Of a stretch of 64,000 nt of DNA, positions 20,201 to 28,835 are shown piece after piece. The notes below the pieces were generated by a model, which saw only the letters and a list, made by a program, of their open reading frames with translations, made no database searches and was not told where the DNA came from. Made by a program: the position numbers and the translations under genes. How positions within the stretch are numbered: position 1 is the stretch's first letter; every line of letters begins with the position of its first letter. This DNA comes from Clostridium sartagoforme. GTDB lineage: Bacteria > Bacillota > Clostridia > Clostridiales > Clostridiaceae. The stretch covers positions 186,001-250,000 of the forward strand of contig NZ_SRYR01000004.1 in assembly GCF_004794105.1 (NCBI RefSeq), given 5' to 3'.

Positions 20201-21403
20201 GTGAAAAGTTTTAAGTATAGAGCTATGAAAAGCGATGGAACTAAAATTGAAGGTAGGTTTGAAGGGGAAAATAGGGAAGAAGTTATAAGTATGATAACTT
20301 CAAATGGATATTATCCTCTAAAAATAGAAGAAGTAATTGAAAGCAAAAGGATAGAAATCGACCTCTTTGGTAGGATTACTACTAAGGATTTAGCTATTTT
20401 TTGTAGACAGTTTTATACTATGCTAGAAGCAGGGGTTTCTATTGTTAGCTGTTTAGAAATCTTATCAGTAGAAATATCTAATAAGAGGTTAAGAGAAATA
20501 ATAGTAGAAGTAACTGAAGATGTTAAAAAAGGAGATACATTGTCTGAATCTATGGCAAAGTATCCTAGGGTTTTCCCTCAAATATTAATAAAGATGGTTG
20601 AGTCAGGGGAAGTAGCAGGTAATATAGATGAAATGATGAAGAGACTTTCTCTTCACTTTGAAAAGGAATATAAGCTTAATAATAAGATTAAATCATCAAT
20701 GATATACCCAGCTGTCTTAAGTGTAGTTGCAGTAGCTGCTGTAATATTTATTATGACATTCGTAATGCCAACCTTTATAGAGATGTTTGAAGAAGAAGGA
20801 ATAGAACTTCCATTAATAACAAGAGGATTAATAGCTGTAAGTAAGTTTATGAGTAGTAATTGGATCTTATTAATTATAATCTTAATTGCTATAATTATAG
20901 GATTTAATATATATAGAAAGAGTCCAACAGGAATTGCAAGACTTAGTAAATTGAAGCTTATATTACCTGTAATAGGAAAATTAAATAAAAAGATAATAGT
21001 TTCAAGATACACAAGAACTTTATCTACTTTATTATCAGCAGGGGTATCTTTAGTACATGCCCTACCTACAGTAAGTGGTGTCCTTGGTAATAAGGTAGCT
21101 GAAGAAGCTATTATGAGAAGTAGAGAAAAGGTAGTAAGAGGAGATACATTAAGTTCAACAATATTTGATGAAAAGATATTTCCTACTATGCTAGCTTCAA
21201 TGGTTAAAATAGGTGAAGAATCAGGAGCTTTAGATGATTTATTAAATAAAACTGCTGATTTCTATGATGATGAAGTAGAACAAGCAATCCAAACTTCTGT
21301 GGCATTAATAGAGCCTATATTAATAGTATTTATGGGATTAAGTATAGGAATTATAGTAATTTCCATAATGCTACCAATGTTTGATATGTATTCAATGGTA
21401 TAA
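20201..21403 (+). CDS. pilC: Type IV pilus inner-membrane platform protein PilC (GspF family)
   Basis: A 400-residue protein with two T2SSF repeats (about 65-190 and 265-390), each followed by membrane helices; the motifs FCRQFYTMLEAGVSIV and VKIGEESGALDDLL are typical. It starts at GTG 20201, ten bases after AGGGGAG. The nearby ATG at 20196 is out of frame and stops at once. It anchors the assembly motor and passes pilins into the growing fibre. Confidence 0.94.
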   Translation: MKSFKYRAMKSDGTKIEGRFEGENREEVISMITSNGYYPLKIEEVIESKRIEIDLFGRITTKDLAIFCRQFYTMLEAGVSIVSCLEILSVEISNKRLREIIVEVTEDVKKGDTLSESMAKYPRVFPQILIKMVESGEVAGNIDEMMKRLSLHFEKEYKLNNKIKSSMIYPAVLSVVAVAAVIFIMTFVMPTFIEMFEEEGIELPLITRGLIAVSKFMSSNWILLIIILIAIIIGFNIYRKSPTGIARLSKLKLILPVIGKLNKKIIVSRYTRTLSTLLSAGVSLVHALPTVSGVLGNKVAEEAIMRSREKVVRGDTLSSTIFDEKIFPTMLASMVKIGEESGALDDLLNKTADFYDDEVEQAIQTSVALIEPILIVFMGLSIGIIVISIMLPMFDMYSMV

Positions 21404-21462
21404 TATTAAACTTTTAAATTAGCTTTAAATTAAAAATTTATATATAAGAAAGGGGAATTTTT

Positions 21463-21870
21463 ATGTTAAAAAATTTAAAGAACAAAAAGAAAAAGAGAGG
21501 GTTTACATTAATTGAGCTTATTATAGTTATAGCAATTATAGCTATATTAGCATTATTAGCTATTCCGAAGTTTAGTGAAATAAGACAAAGTGCAAATGAA
21601 AAATCTGATATAGCAAATGCTAAGACTATAGCAAATGCTGTAACTGCATTAGTAGCAGAAGGGAAAGTAGATGTTGGTACAGATGCAGCTACTCCTAATT
21701 CATTTGAATTAGCTAAGACTGGAAATACTGGAGATGCAGCAGATGTAGCAGGATACTTACAAAATGTACCTACACCTAAGAGTAAGAGTGGAAATTTCTC
21801 AGTAACAATAAGTAATAAGGGAGATGTAATTGTATCGGCTGAAAGCACGCCATTATTCCCAGAGCAGTAG
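21463..21870 (+). CDS. pilA: Major type IV pilin (PilA-like)
   Basis: A 135-residue prepilin. A basic leader (residues 1-13) ends at Gly, giving cleavage KKRG|FTLIELIIVIAIIA with Glu at mature position 5. The hydrophobic alpha1 helix is followed by a small globular domain rich in Ala, Thr and Gly. It has no cysteines, so no disulfide-closed loop. A strong ribosome binding site (AAAGGGG) precedes ATG 21463, and a 13-bp hairpin directly follows the stop, consistent with a high level of pilin message. PilD encoded upstream would process it. Confidence 0.93.
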   Translation: MLKNLKNKKKKRGFTLIELIIVIAIIAILALLAIPKFSEIRQSANEKSDIANAKTIANAVTALVAEGKVDVGTDAATPNSFELAKTGNTGDAADVAGYLQNVPTPKSKSGNFSVTISNKGDVIVSAESTPLFPEQ

Positions 21871-21884
21871 AATTTGAAATGGAA

Positions 21885-21913
21885 GCAAAATGCAGATAAC
21901 ATCTGCATTTTGC
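21885..21913 (+). terminator. Perfect 13-bp hairpin behind pilA without a T run
   Basis: GCAAAATGCAGAT (21885-21897), loop AAC, ATCTGCATTTTGC (21901-21913). The following sequence is ATAATAATAATT, not a T run. It may act as a partial terminator or 3' stabiliser, raising pilA over the downstream assembly genes. Confidence 0.65.
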
Positions 21914-21940
21914 ATAATAATAATTAAGAAAATTACTAAT

Positions 21941-22125
21941 GAAACTCTTGCATAGCTTGAGTTTCTAATTAATTAATATGAATTTAAATGAAGAAACTAA
22001 CTTTAATAAATAACTACAAAGGTAATTTATATTTAAAGGGAAGCTATAAATTACAAAAAATTTAAAGAGAAATCCAATTGAATGGATTTCTGAAATAATT
22101 GTCAGTTATAAGTTATTAATTGTTA
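21941..22125. repeat. Hairpin-bearing intergenic repeat before pilM
   Basis: GAAACTC (21941-21947)/GAGTTTC (21959-21965) and AGAAATCCA (22068-22076)/TGGATTTCT (22083-22091) hairpins, then AATTGTCAGTTATAAGTTATTAATTGTTA running into the pilM ribosome binding site. The hairpin and right-end pattern recur before guaA. Confidence 0.5.
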
Positions 22126-22140
22126 TCAGGGGGTGATTTT

Positions 22141-23349
22141 TTGGCTAATGAAAAGGGTAAGCTTGGAACAAAGCTTAAAGACTTAGGTAGTATGGATATA
22201 AAAGACATAGGAAAATTATTTAAGAAAAATAAAGAAGGCAATGGTGAAAATACTAATGTATCTTATGAAGGTATCATTTCTTCTAAGAAGCCTAAAAAAT
22301 TTGAAAAACCTAGGCTTGTATTATCTATAGATATGGGAAGTAATTATTTAAAAGCAGTAGAAGGTAAGCTTCAAAAGGGAAGTATTAGTGTTAGTAAACT
22401 AGCTGAAGTTGTATTACCTGAAGGGGCTATTGCTGATGGGAAAATAATAAATTTTGAAGTAGTAGTAAATGCTTTAGAAAGATTAATTAAAGAAAACTCT
22501 ATTAAAGCAAGAGATGTAATTATAACTACTAACTCTTCTTCTATTATTAATAGAGATATATTAATTCCAGCAGTACAAGAAGAAGAAATGGATACAGTGG
22601 TTAGATATGAAATACAACAATATTTACCTATTAATCTTGATGATTATATAGTTCAATTTGTTGTTTTAGATGAAATTGTAGATGATGATGGTGTGAAGCT
22701 TAAAGTAAATGTTACTGCTTTCCCAGAGAGAGTTGCACTTAGTTACTATAATTTAATTAATGCTTTAGATTTAGATCCTTATGCCTTAGATGTTAGCTAT
22801 AATGCAATAAATAAACTTGCAAACCTTGGTGAATACACTCATAAGGAGGTCGGATTAATAGGAGGTCCTGTTGCTTTTGTTGATATGGGAGCAGCCTCTA
22901 TAAATGTTGCAATATTTAAAAATGGCAAATTAGATTTTACCAGAATGATAAAAATGGGTGGAGATAATATATTATATGCCCTAAGCGAAAGCTTAAATAT
23001 GTCAATAAAATCAACAGAATTTATTAAATTCAAAGATATAGACCTATTATCTGAAGATGAAGAAGATGAAAAGAGTAAGATAGTCCAAGGTGTTATTAAC
23101 GATTTATTAGAAGAATTAGAAAGAATTATTCAGTTCTATAATAATAGAGCTAGTACAAAGATAGAGACCATATTTATTTATGGTGGACTTTCCAATATAA
23201 GAAACATTAATTTATTTTTAGAAGAAAAACTTAATACAAGAATTCAAAGAATTGAAGATATAAAAAATGTAAACCTAGGCAATAACATTTTAATGAATAG
23301 AGATATAAGCCAATATTTAAATGCTATAGGAGCAATTATTAGATTGTAA
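22141..23349 (+). CDS. pilM: Type IV pilus assembly protein PilM
   Basis: 402 residues from TTG 22141. The start is chosen because AGGGGGTGAT (22128-22137) lies at correct spacing; an upstream TTG at 22120 would place that site inside the gene. The N-terminal 60 residues are a charged extension. The actin-like ATPase fold follows (LSIDMGSNYLKAVEG, VAFVDMGAASINVAIF, IFIYGGLSNIRN). PilM works on the cytoplasmic face and binds the N-terminus of PilN, linking motor and membrane complex. pilN begins 14 bases after the stop. Confidence 0.92.
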   Translation: MANEKGKLGTKLKDLGSMDIKDIGKLFKKNKEGNGENTNVSYEGIISSKKPKKFEKPRLVLSIDMGSNYLKAVEGKLQKGSISVSKLAEVVLPEGAIADGKIINFEVVVNALERLIKENSIKARDVIITTNSSSIINRDILIPAVQEEEMDTVVRYEIQQYLPINLDDYIVQFVVLDEIVDDDGVKLKVNVTAFPERVALSYYNLINALDLDPYALDVSYNAINKLANLGEYTHKEVGLIGGPVAFVDMGAASINVAIFKNGKLDFTRMIKMGGDNILYALSESLNMSIKSTEFIKFKDIDLLSEDEEDEKSKIVQGVINDLLEELERIIQFYNNRASTKIETIFIYGGLSNIRNINLFLEEKLNTRIQRIEDIKNVNLGNNILMNRDISQYLNAIGAIIRL

Positions 23350-23363
23350 GAGGAGGCAATAGG

Positions 23364-23909
23364 ATGATGGATCTGAATTTCTTTGCTCCTTATCAGGGGC
23401 AAAAGAAGGAACAACATAATAAGAATATTTATGTCTACTCCGTTGCAGCCTTTTTATCTGTAGCTATTGTGGGAAGTTTTGCTTGGAATACTGGTCGTAT
23501 TATTTTATTAAATAATAAGATAAAAGATTATAATGCTAAGCTAGAAGAACAAGTAGTTAAAGAAAAGCTTGCAATCTGGGAAGACATAAGTAGAAAAACA
23601 GATATTTTATCAAGATATAACGAGGGATTAGTAGATATAAATAATGCCTTAGATACTAGAGCGGTAGTAAGCACTGAACTTTTAAATATGATAAGTTCAT
23701 GCCTACCTTCACAAGTAACTTTTAATAGTATAAGTATAGATAATAAACAAATTTCAATACAAGCTGTTTCTAGTAGCAGAGCTGCTATAGGAGAGCTAGA
23801 AAACAATTTAAGAAAGCTAGAGAATATTCAAGATGTTTATATAGGTGGTATTTCAGGAACTGAAAGCTATACTTTTGATATAAAATGCGTTTTAAAGGAT
23901 GTTAAGTAA
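23364..23909 (+). CDS. pilN: Type IV pilus assembly protein PilN
   Basis: A 181-residue protein with the short cytoplasmic PilM-binding segment DLNFFAPYQ at the N-terminus (residues 3-11), one membrane helix (about 25-47), a coiled-coil region and a ferredoxin-like extracytoplasmic domain. It joins PilM to PilO. GAGGAGG precedes ATG 23364. The next start lies one base after its stop. Confidence 0.88.
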   Translation: MMDLNFFAPYQGQKKEQHNKNIYVYSVAAFLSVAIVGSFAWNTGRIILLNNKIKDYNAKLEEQVVKEKLAIWEDISRKTDILSRYNEGLVDINNALDTRAVVSTELLNMISSCLPSQVTFNSISIDNKQISIQAVSSSRAAIGELENNLRKLENIQDVYIGGISGTESYTFDIKCVLKDVK

Positions 23910-23910
23910 T

Positions 23911-25167
23911 ATGAAGATAAGTAAGAGAGAGAAATATTTATTAGGTATTCTTGGAGCTTTAATAATTTGTTTTGTTTATTATCAATTTATATATATTAAT
24001 CAAGTGAAGAAACTAGATGTTAAAAAGGAAGAAGAACGAGTAACTAAAGAAAAATACGATAAAGTTATGAAGGATATAGGAGATTTAGAAGGTCTAGAAG
24101 AAAGGCTTAAAATTCTAAAGGTAGATGTTTATGAAAAATCTAAGAAACTATATCCTATTATATTACAAGAAAAAATTATACTTGAAATAGACAAGCTATT
24201 AACTGAAAGTGGACTAGATGCTAATTTAGGCTTTAATCCAATTACAGTAGAAAAAGTTGAGGAACTAAAGTCTGATGAAATTGTAAAAATAGAAAGTTCC
24301 TTTAAGGATTTAGTTGATGAGTATAATGGAGATAAATTACCAGAAGGTGATACTGAGGAAAATACTCAAGGTTCATCAGCAGCTGCAGTAGAAGGAAGTA
24401 CTTCAGAAGTTACAACTACAGAAAAGGAAGGACCAACTACAGAGCAGCTTAAGGTTTCAGTTAACTTTACTGGAAGCTACGAAGAAGTTAAAAAGTTTAT
24501 AAGTTCTATAGAAAATTATGGAAGAAAAATAGCAATAACTAATATTTCTATAACAGCTAAATCTCAAGATGAGCTTTCAGGAATAATGAATTTAGAATTC
24601 CATGCTATTCCTAAACTTTCTGGTGAAGATGAGGAATATTTAAAATGGACTTTAAATAATGTATACGGAAAAGAAATATTGTTTAGTAGTGGAAATGCAA
24701 CAGGTGCCTATGCTGACCTTAAGGATGAAAACTCTAGTACAGATGTAACTGACTTTGCAATGTTATTAAAGTCACCATCATCAGAACTTCCAACCTTAAC
24801 TATGGGTAAGGCTAAGGATGATGCAAGGGAAACTTATATTTATTCAGATAATGAAAAGATAGAAGAAGTAGAAATGACCTTGGATGAAGTAGATGGAAAA
24901 TTATATTACAAATATAAGACATCAAAATCTTATTATCCAAAGGAAAACTCTAATGAAGGAAAAGTATTTGCTGCAAACTCTAAAGATATAGTATTAGAAA
25001 TACTAAGTGAAAAGAGAGATGTTAACTTCGACAATTCTGGAGTTAAATTAACTATTGTAAATAATACATCTAAAAATGTTGAAGTAATTATTAGAAATGA
25101 TGATACTTCAAACCCTAGAGTTTCAGTAACTGGTAAGGGTAATACAGTAAATGTCACTAATAAGTAG
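23911..25167 (+). CDS. pilO: PilO-like type IV pilus assembly protein with long C-terminal extension
   Basis: 418 residues from ATG 23911. AAAGGATG at 23895-23902 supports this start over ATG 23899. A membrane helix (about 10-28) is followed by coiled coil and a PilO-type domain (about 150-225, KVSVNFTGSYEEVKKFISSIENYG). A further roughly 190-residue extracytoplasmic part has no family I recognise, making it about twice the length of proteobacterial PilO. It is placed directly after pilN, as PilO should be. Confidence 0.82.
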   Translation: MKISKREKYLLGILGALIICFVYYQFIYINQVKKLDVKKEEERVTKEKYDKVMKDIGDLEGLEERLKILKVDVYEKSKKLYPIILQEKIILEIDKLLTESGLDANLGFNPITVEKVEELKSDEIVKIESSFKDLVDEYNGDKLPEGDTEENTQGSSAAAVEGSTSEVTTTEKEGPTTEQLKVSVNFTGSYEEVKKFISSIENYGRKIAITNISITAKSQDELSGIMNLEFHAIPKLSGEDEEYLKWTLNNVYGKEILFSSGNATGAYADLKDENSSTDVTDFAMLLKSPSSELPTLTMGKAKDDARETYIYSDNEKIEEVEMTLDEVDGKLYYKYKTSKSYYPKENSNEGKVFAANSKDIVLEILSEKRDVNFDNSGVKLTIVNNTSKNVEVIIRNDDTSNPRVSVTGKGNTVNVTNK

Positions 25168-25176
25168 GTGTGTATT

Positions 25177-26103
25177 ATGAAAATAAAGAATAAAAGGGTC
25201 AAAAAAGGGATGACATTAGTTGAGGTGATAATTAGTGTCGCCCTTTTATCAATATTAATTATACCTTTGTCTACATTAGTTCTTTCTGGCTTTAAAAATA
25301 GTAAGGACGGAGAAAATAAACAGAAGGCTATTTATGTAGGGCAAAAGGTACTAGAAGAGATAAAGGCTTATGATAAGATAATTCTTAAAGAAGAAGGTTC
25401 TCCAATGCATAAATACTTTGAGCTTTTAGATGGAGATAAGGTTGAGAAAGATGGAGAAAATGATAAATATACTGCAACTTTCCAAAGGAATATTTATGGA
25501 AACCCATCTGAACCATCAGGAAGTAAGGAACCTGTTTTCAATGTAGAGTTAGAAATAAAGAAAAATGATAAGTTTGATTATAGTAATGTTAATTCTGTAG
25601 ATTATACAAAGGCAGGTTATAAGCTTAAGCTTGTAAAAAAAGAAGGAGCTAATAAACTAATTGATGAGGATAATCCATTAAAAGAAATAATTGTGAATGA
25701 TGATTTAGTTATGGAAATAAAAACTAATACATTAGAAATTTATAATAGAAATGACAGGAGTAATATAAAAACTATTCCAATTAAGCCAGGACAAGAAAGC
25801 ATTATATTTATAAACCATGATGAAAGCTTTTCTATTGATAATCTAAATATTGAAATTTTTAATGATCTAACTTCATCAGTTGATATAAATTTAGTAACTA
25901 ATAGTGTTACTAATGTAGATGCTAGTGGAAATAAAAGAACAGTTAATATTATATCATCAAAGGGAAATATAATGTTTTCTAAGATAGATACATCAAAGGA
26001 AGCAGGAGTTTCAGATATGTATAATTACTCTGTTGTAGTTAAAGATAGTAAGAATAAAATTCTATTTGAAGGTGATTCAAGTAGTAATTTAATTATAAAG
26101 TAA
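25177..26103 (+). CDS. Minor prepilin (PulG/PilV-like)
   Basis: 308 residues from ATG 25177; AGGTG at 25166-25170 supports it over GTG 25168. Prepilin signal KKG|MTLVEVIISVALLSILII with Glu at mature position 5, then a hydrophobic helix and a large soluble domain of more than 250 residues with no clear family. It is probably a minor pilin in the tip or priming complex, processed by PilD. It follows pilO by nine bases and is followed by the PilX-like gene after 14, within a tight operon. Confidence 0.8.
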   Translation: MKIKNKRVKKGMTLVEVIISVALLSILIIPLSTLVLSGFKNSKDGENKQKAIYVGQKVLEEIKAYDKIILKEEGSPMHKYFELLDGDKVEKDGENDKYTATFQRNIYGNPSEPSGSKEPVFNVELEIKKNDKFDYSNVNSVDYTKAGYKLKLVKKEGANKLIDEDNPLKEIIVNDDLVMEIKTNTLEIYNRNDRSNIKTIPIKPGQESIIFINHDESFSIDNLNIEIFNDLTSSVDINLVTNSVTNVDASGNKRTVNIISSKGNIMFSKIDTSKEAGVSDMYNYSVVVKDSKNKILFEGDSSSNLIIK

Positions 26104-26117
26104 GGTGGTGAATTCAG

Positions 26118-28217
26118 TTGAAAAAGAAAAAAAGAGGTTCAACCATGGTGATGGTAGTTATTACAATGGCTATAATCTTTTTGGTTGGAACAACTGTTTT
26201 AGGTTTTACTTCAAGCACTTATAAGAGGAAAGTAAACGAAAGTAAAAGAATGCAAAATCTTTATGAAGCAGATTCAGGTTTAGATGTTGTAGAGAATATT
26301 ATTATAAAAGCATCTCAAGAAGCTATAAAGTATGCAGATACAAAAGTTAAAGAAGGATTCGCCCAAAATACTATTATTGCTACTGCAGATAAAACAGAAA
26401 AAGAAGTTGCTAACGAATTATTTAAAAGTAGCTTCTATAGTTTTTTAACTGATAATAAGGTTGTGGTTAATGGAACAGATACAGATTTATTATTATATTT
26501 AGTTTCTAATCTAAAAACAATAGATTCAGTTGAAGATAGGGAAATTAAAACTATAGATGCTGTAGATCCATCAGTAGGTTATATTATTGAAGTGCCTGAG
26601 AATGGATATGAATTAGTAACGGGTGAATCAGGGGAAAAGTGGATTAATATGGATGTTAACTCTAATTTTGAAACTAAGGGCTCTGAGCTTAAACAAAGAA
26701 GAACAGTATCAATAAACTTTAAGGTTAAGGCACCTGAATATAATTCAGAAATTAATATAGTAGATATTTATCCAGTATTTGATGGAAAATCTATTACTGC
26801 TGATGGAAATATGAAAGTTGAAGGTGGAACAGAGAGTAATTTAGATATAACTGGAGATGTTTGGGTTAAGGGTGTAGATGAAAATTTAACTGGTGAGAAC
26901 TTTACTTTTGATAAATATAAAGGTGGAATATATTTAAATAACACTGGTTTTGATATTACTGGAAATATATATACAGCTAATACTTTACATTTAGAAAATA
27001 ATATAAAGGGAACTGCTGGACATAATTCCTTAGTCGATGGAGATGTATTTGCTAAAAATGTTTATGTAGGTAAAGGAAGTTACTCTGGAGGATCCACTAA
27101 TAATAAAATTGACTTTTATAAAGATGTAACAGTTAATAATGATTTAGCAATTAATTCAACTAATAGTGTAATTAATTTAAAGAATAATTTTTATGGAATA
27201 AATGATAAAACTACAGAGGTAGACAGTGCTGGTAAGGCATTAAATTCAAGTAGTATTATAGTTAATGAAGTAAGTACTCCTTCTGAACTAAATATAGAAA
27301 AAGATGCTTATATTATGGGGGTTGCATATTTAAATGCTACAGATGCTTCAGGAAATCAATATCAGACTGGTGAATCTGTTGCAGTAAAAGGAAACTATCT
27401 AGCATATACAGATGTAAGTGGGATATTAGATCCAAATAGTAATGCAACATTAAAGTATTATAGTCCACTTCAATTACTTGAAAGTATAAATGGTGTAAGT
27501 AATGCTGATATGAAATCAAATTATTTTGCTAATTACTTTAACAATAAAGATAGTAAATATAAATTTAATGATGGTGGAGTAACACTAAAAGGAAATGTAC
27601 ACTCAGTAGGTACTAGTATTAAAAATAGTGATGGAGAAATATTAAAAGGCGGAATAACTGTAGAAACTAATAAGGTAGTAGATGCTGAAAGAGAAGAATA
27701 TGCTAGAAACGTATTTGCTATGGGAGATACTACAGGTATTAGTGAGAGTACAGATATTTACGGTGGACAAACTGTATTAAAAACAGTTGCAAATCAAATT
27801 GATTTTGAGAAGCTAGAAGGGGTAAAAGGTGAGAACTTCAATACAGATAAAGGGTTATTAGTATTAAAAGGTAAAAATGAAAAAATAAATATAAAAGATG
27901 GAAGACTTAATGGGGTGGATGTTAGTAAGGGATTAATTATTTCTAATTCAGATATTGTTATAGAAGGAGACTTTAACTTTACTGGAACTATAATAACTTC
28001 AAAAGATATAACATTTATTGGAGATGGAAATAAGGTAATTAACTATTCGCCACAAGTAGTAAGAGAAGTAATAGCTTCTAACTACGATAAGATTAAAGAT
28101 ATATTTAATGGAAGTGCAAGTTCTAAAAAGGGGAGTGAAGTTAAAATTAATTCATCTTCAGAACTTCTTTCTACAGAAGGATTCCTAGAGAAATCTAGAT
28201 GGAAGATTGAAAGGTAA
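26118..28217 (+). CDS. Large PilX-like minor pilin with bactofilin-like repeats
   Basis: 699 residues from TTG 26118, seven bases after AAGGTGGTG. The N-terminus MKKKKRGSTMVMVVITMAIIFLVGT is a prepilin-like signal without Glu at position 5, as in PilX/GspK-type minor pilins, followed by YEADSGLDVVENII. From about residue 215 onward there are repeated short beta segments (LDITGDVWVKG, FDITGNIYTANTLHLENNIKG, VDGDVFAKNVYVG, GVTLKGNVHSVG), suggesting a bactofilin-like beta-helix on the outside. Unusually long for a minor pilin. The stop overlaps the region just before the next prepilin gene. Confidence 0.75.
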   Translation: MKKKKRGSTMVMVVITMAIIFLVGTTVLGFTSSTYKRKVNESKRMQNLYEADSGLDVVENIIIKASQEAIKYADTKVKEGFAQNTIIATADKTEKEVANELFKSSFYSFLTDNKVVVNGTDTDLLLYLVSNLKTIDSVEDREIKTIDAVDPSVGYIIEVPENGYELVTGESGEKWINMDVNSNFETKGSELKQRRTVSINFKVKAPEYNSEINIVDIYPVFDGKSITADGNMKVEGGTESNLDITGDVWVKGVDENLTGENFTFDKYKGGIYLNNTGFDITGNIYTANTLHLENNIKGTAGHNSLVDGDVFAKNVYVGKGSYSGGSTNNKIDFYKDVTVNNDLAINSTNSVINLKNNFYGINDKTTEVDSAGKALNSSSIIVNEVSTPSELNIEKDAYIMGVAYLNATDASGNQYQTGESVAVKGNYLAYTDVSGILDPNSNATLKYYSPLQLLESINGVSNADMKSNYFANYFNNKDSKYKFNDGGVTLKGNVHSVGTSIKNSDGEILKGGITVETNKVVDAEREEYARNVFAMGDTTGISESTDIYGGQTVLKTVANQIDFEKLEGVKGENFNTDKGLLVLKGKNEKINIKDGRLNGVDVSKGLIISNSDIVIEGDFNFTGTIITSKDITFIGDGNKVINYSPQVVREVIASNYDKIKDIFNGSASSKKGSEVKINSSSELLSTEGFLEKSRWKIER

Positions 28218-28224
28218 GATAGAT

Positions 28225-28821
28225 ATGAAGCAAAAAAAGAATGGCTTTACCCTATTAGAATTAATAATAACCTTAAGTATCACGGTTGTAGTTCTTGGAA
28301 CAATATTTACATTTTTCTTAAATGCTAATAAAACTATTATAACCTCAGAAGTAAACTCAGATATTCAAATAGAAATAGAAAATATTCAAAAAGAGCTTTC
28401 TAAGTATGGCTCAGAAGCAGAAAGATTAACTAGGATTAATGGTAGAGAAGTGAAGGTATTAGATCCTGCAATACCTTCAAGTCCTGATGAAATAAAGTAT
28501 TCAGATTTAATTACTGACCCAACTAGTAAAGGGAAGCTTGATGTAAATGAGATAGCTTTTAAAGTAGAAAGTGATATATATAAATTTACTTACAATAGCG
28601 GAACTAGAATATTGGAGCTAAGAAAAAATTTAGAACCTGCAACTCAGTTATCCAACAAGGTAACTGAGTTTAAAGTAAGACCTTTAGATTACAGATCGAA
28701 TTCAGGTGGAAATTTCAATAATGTAAATGGACTAGAAGTTTCATTTGTTCTAAATACTAAAAAGGGTTATTCAGATGTAACAACTCCAGCTAGCTTAATA
28801 GTTAAATTTAGAAATAAATAA
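28225..28821 (+). CDS. Minor prepilin (PilW/PulJ-like)
   Basis: 198 residues from ATG 28225; AAAGGT lies at 28210-28215, so the TTG at 28207 is not preferred. Prepilin signal KKNG|FTLLELIITLSITVVVLGT with Glu at mature position 5. The soluble part (FKVRPLDYRSNSGG..GLEVSFVLNTKKG) resembles PilW/PulJ minor pilins. It starts seven bases after the preceding stop, so translation is probably coupled. Confidence 0.8.
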   Translation: MKQKKNGFTLLELIITLSITVVVLGTIFTFFLNANKTIITSEVNSDIQIEIENIQKELSKYGSEAERLTRINGREVKVLDPAIPSSPDEIKYSDLITDPTSKGKLDVNEIAFKVESDIYKFTYNSGTRILELRKNLEPATQLSNKVTEFKVRPLDYRSNSGGNFNNVNGLEVSFVLNTKKGYSDVTTPASLIVKFRNK

Positions 28822-28835
28822 AGAGAGGTGATGAG

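Noticed and set aside
22120-22140. Upstream TTG as the start of pilM
   Set aside because: The AGGGGGTGAT site lies downstream of it and serves TTG 22141.
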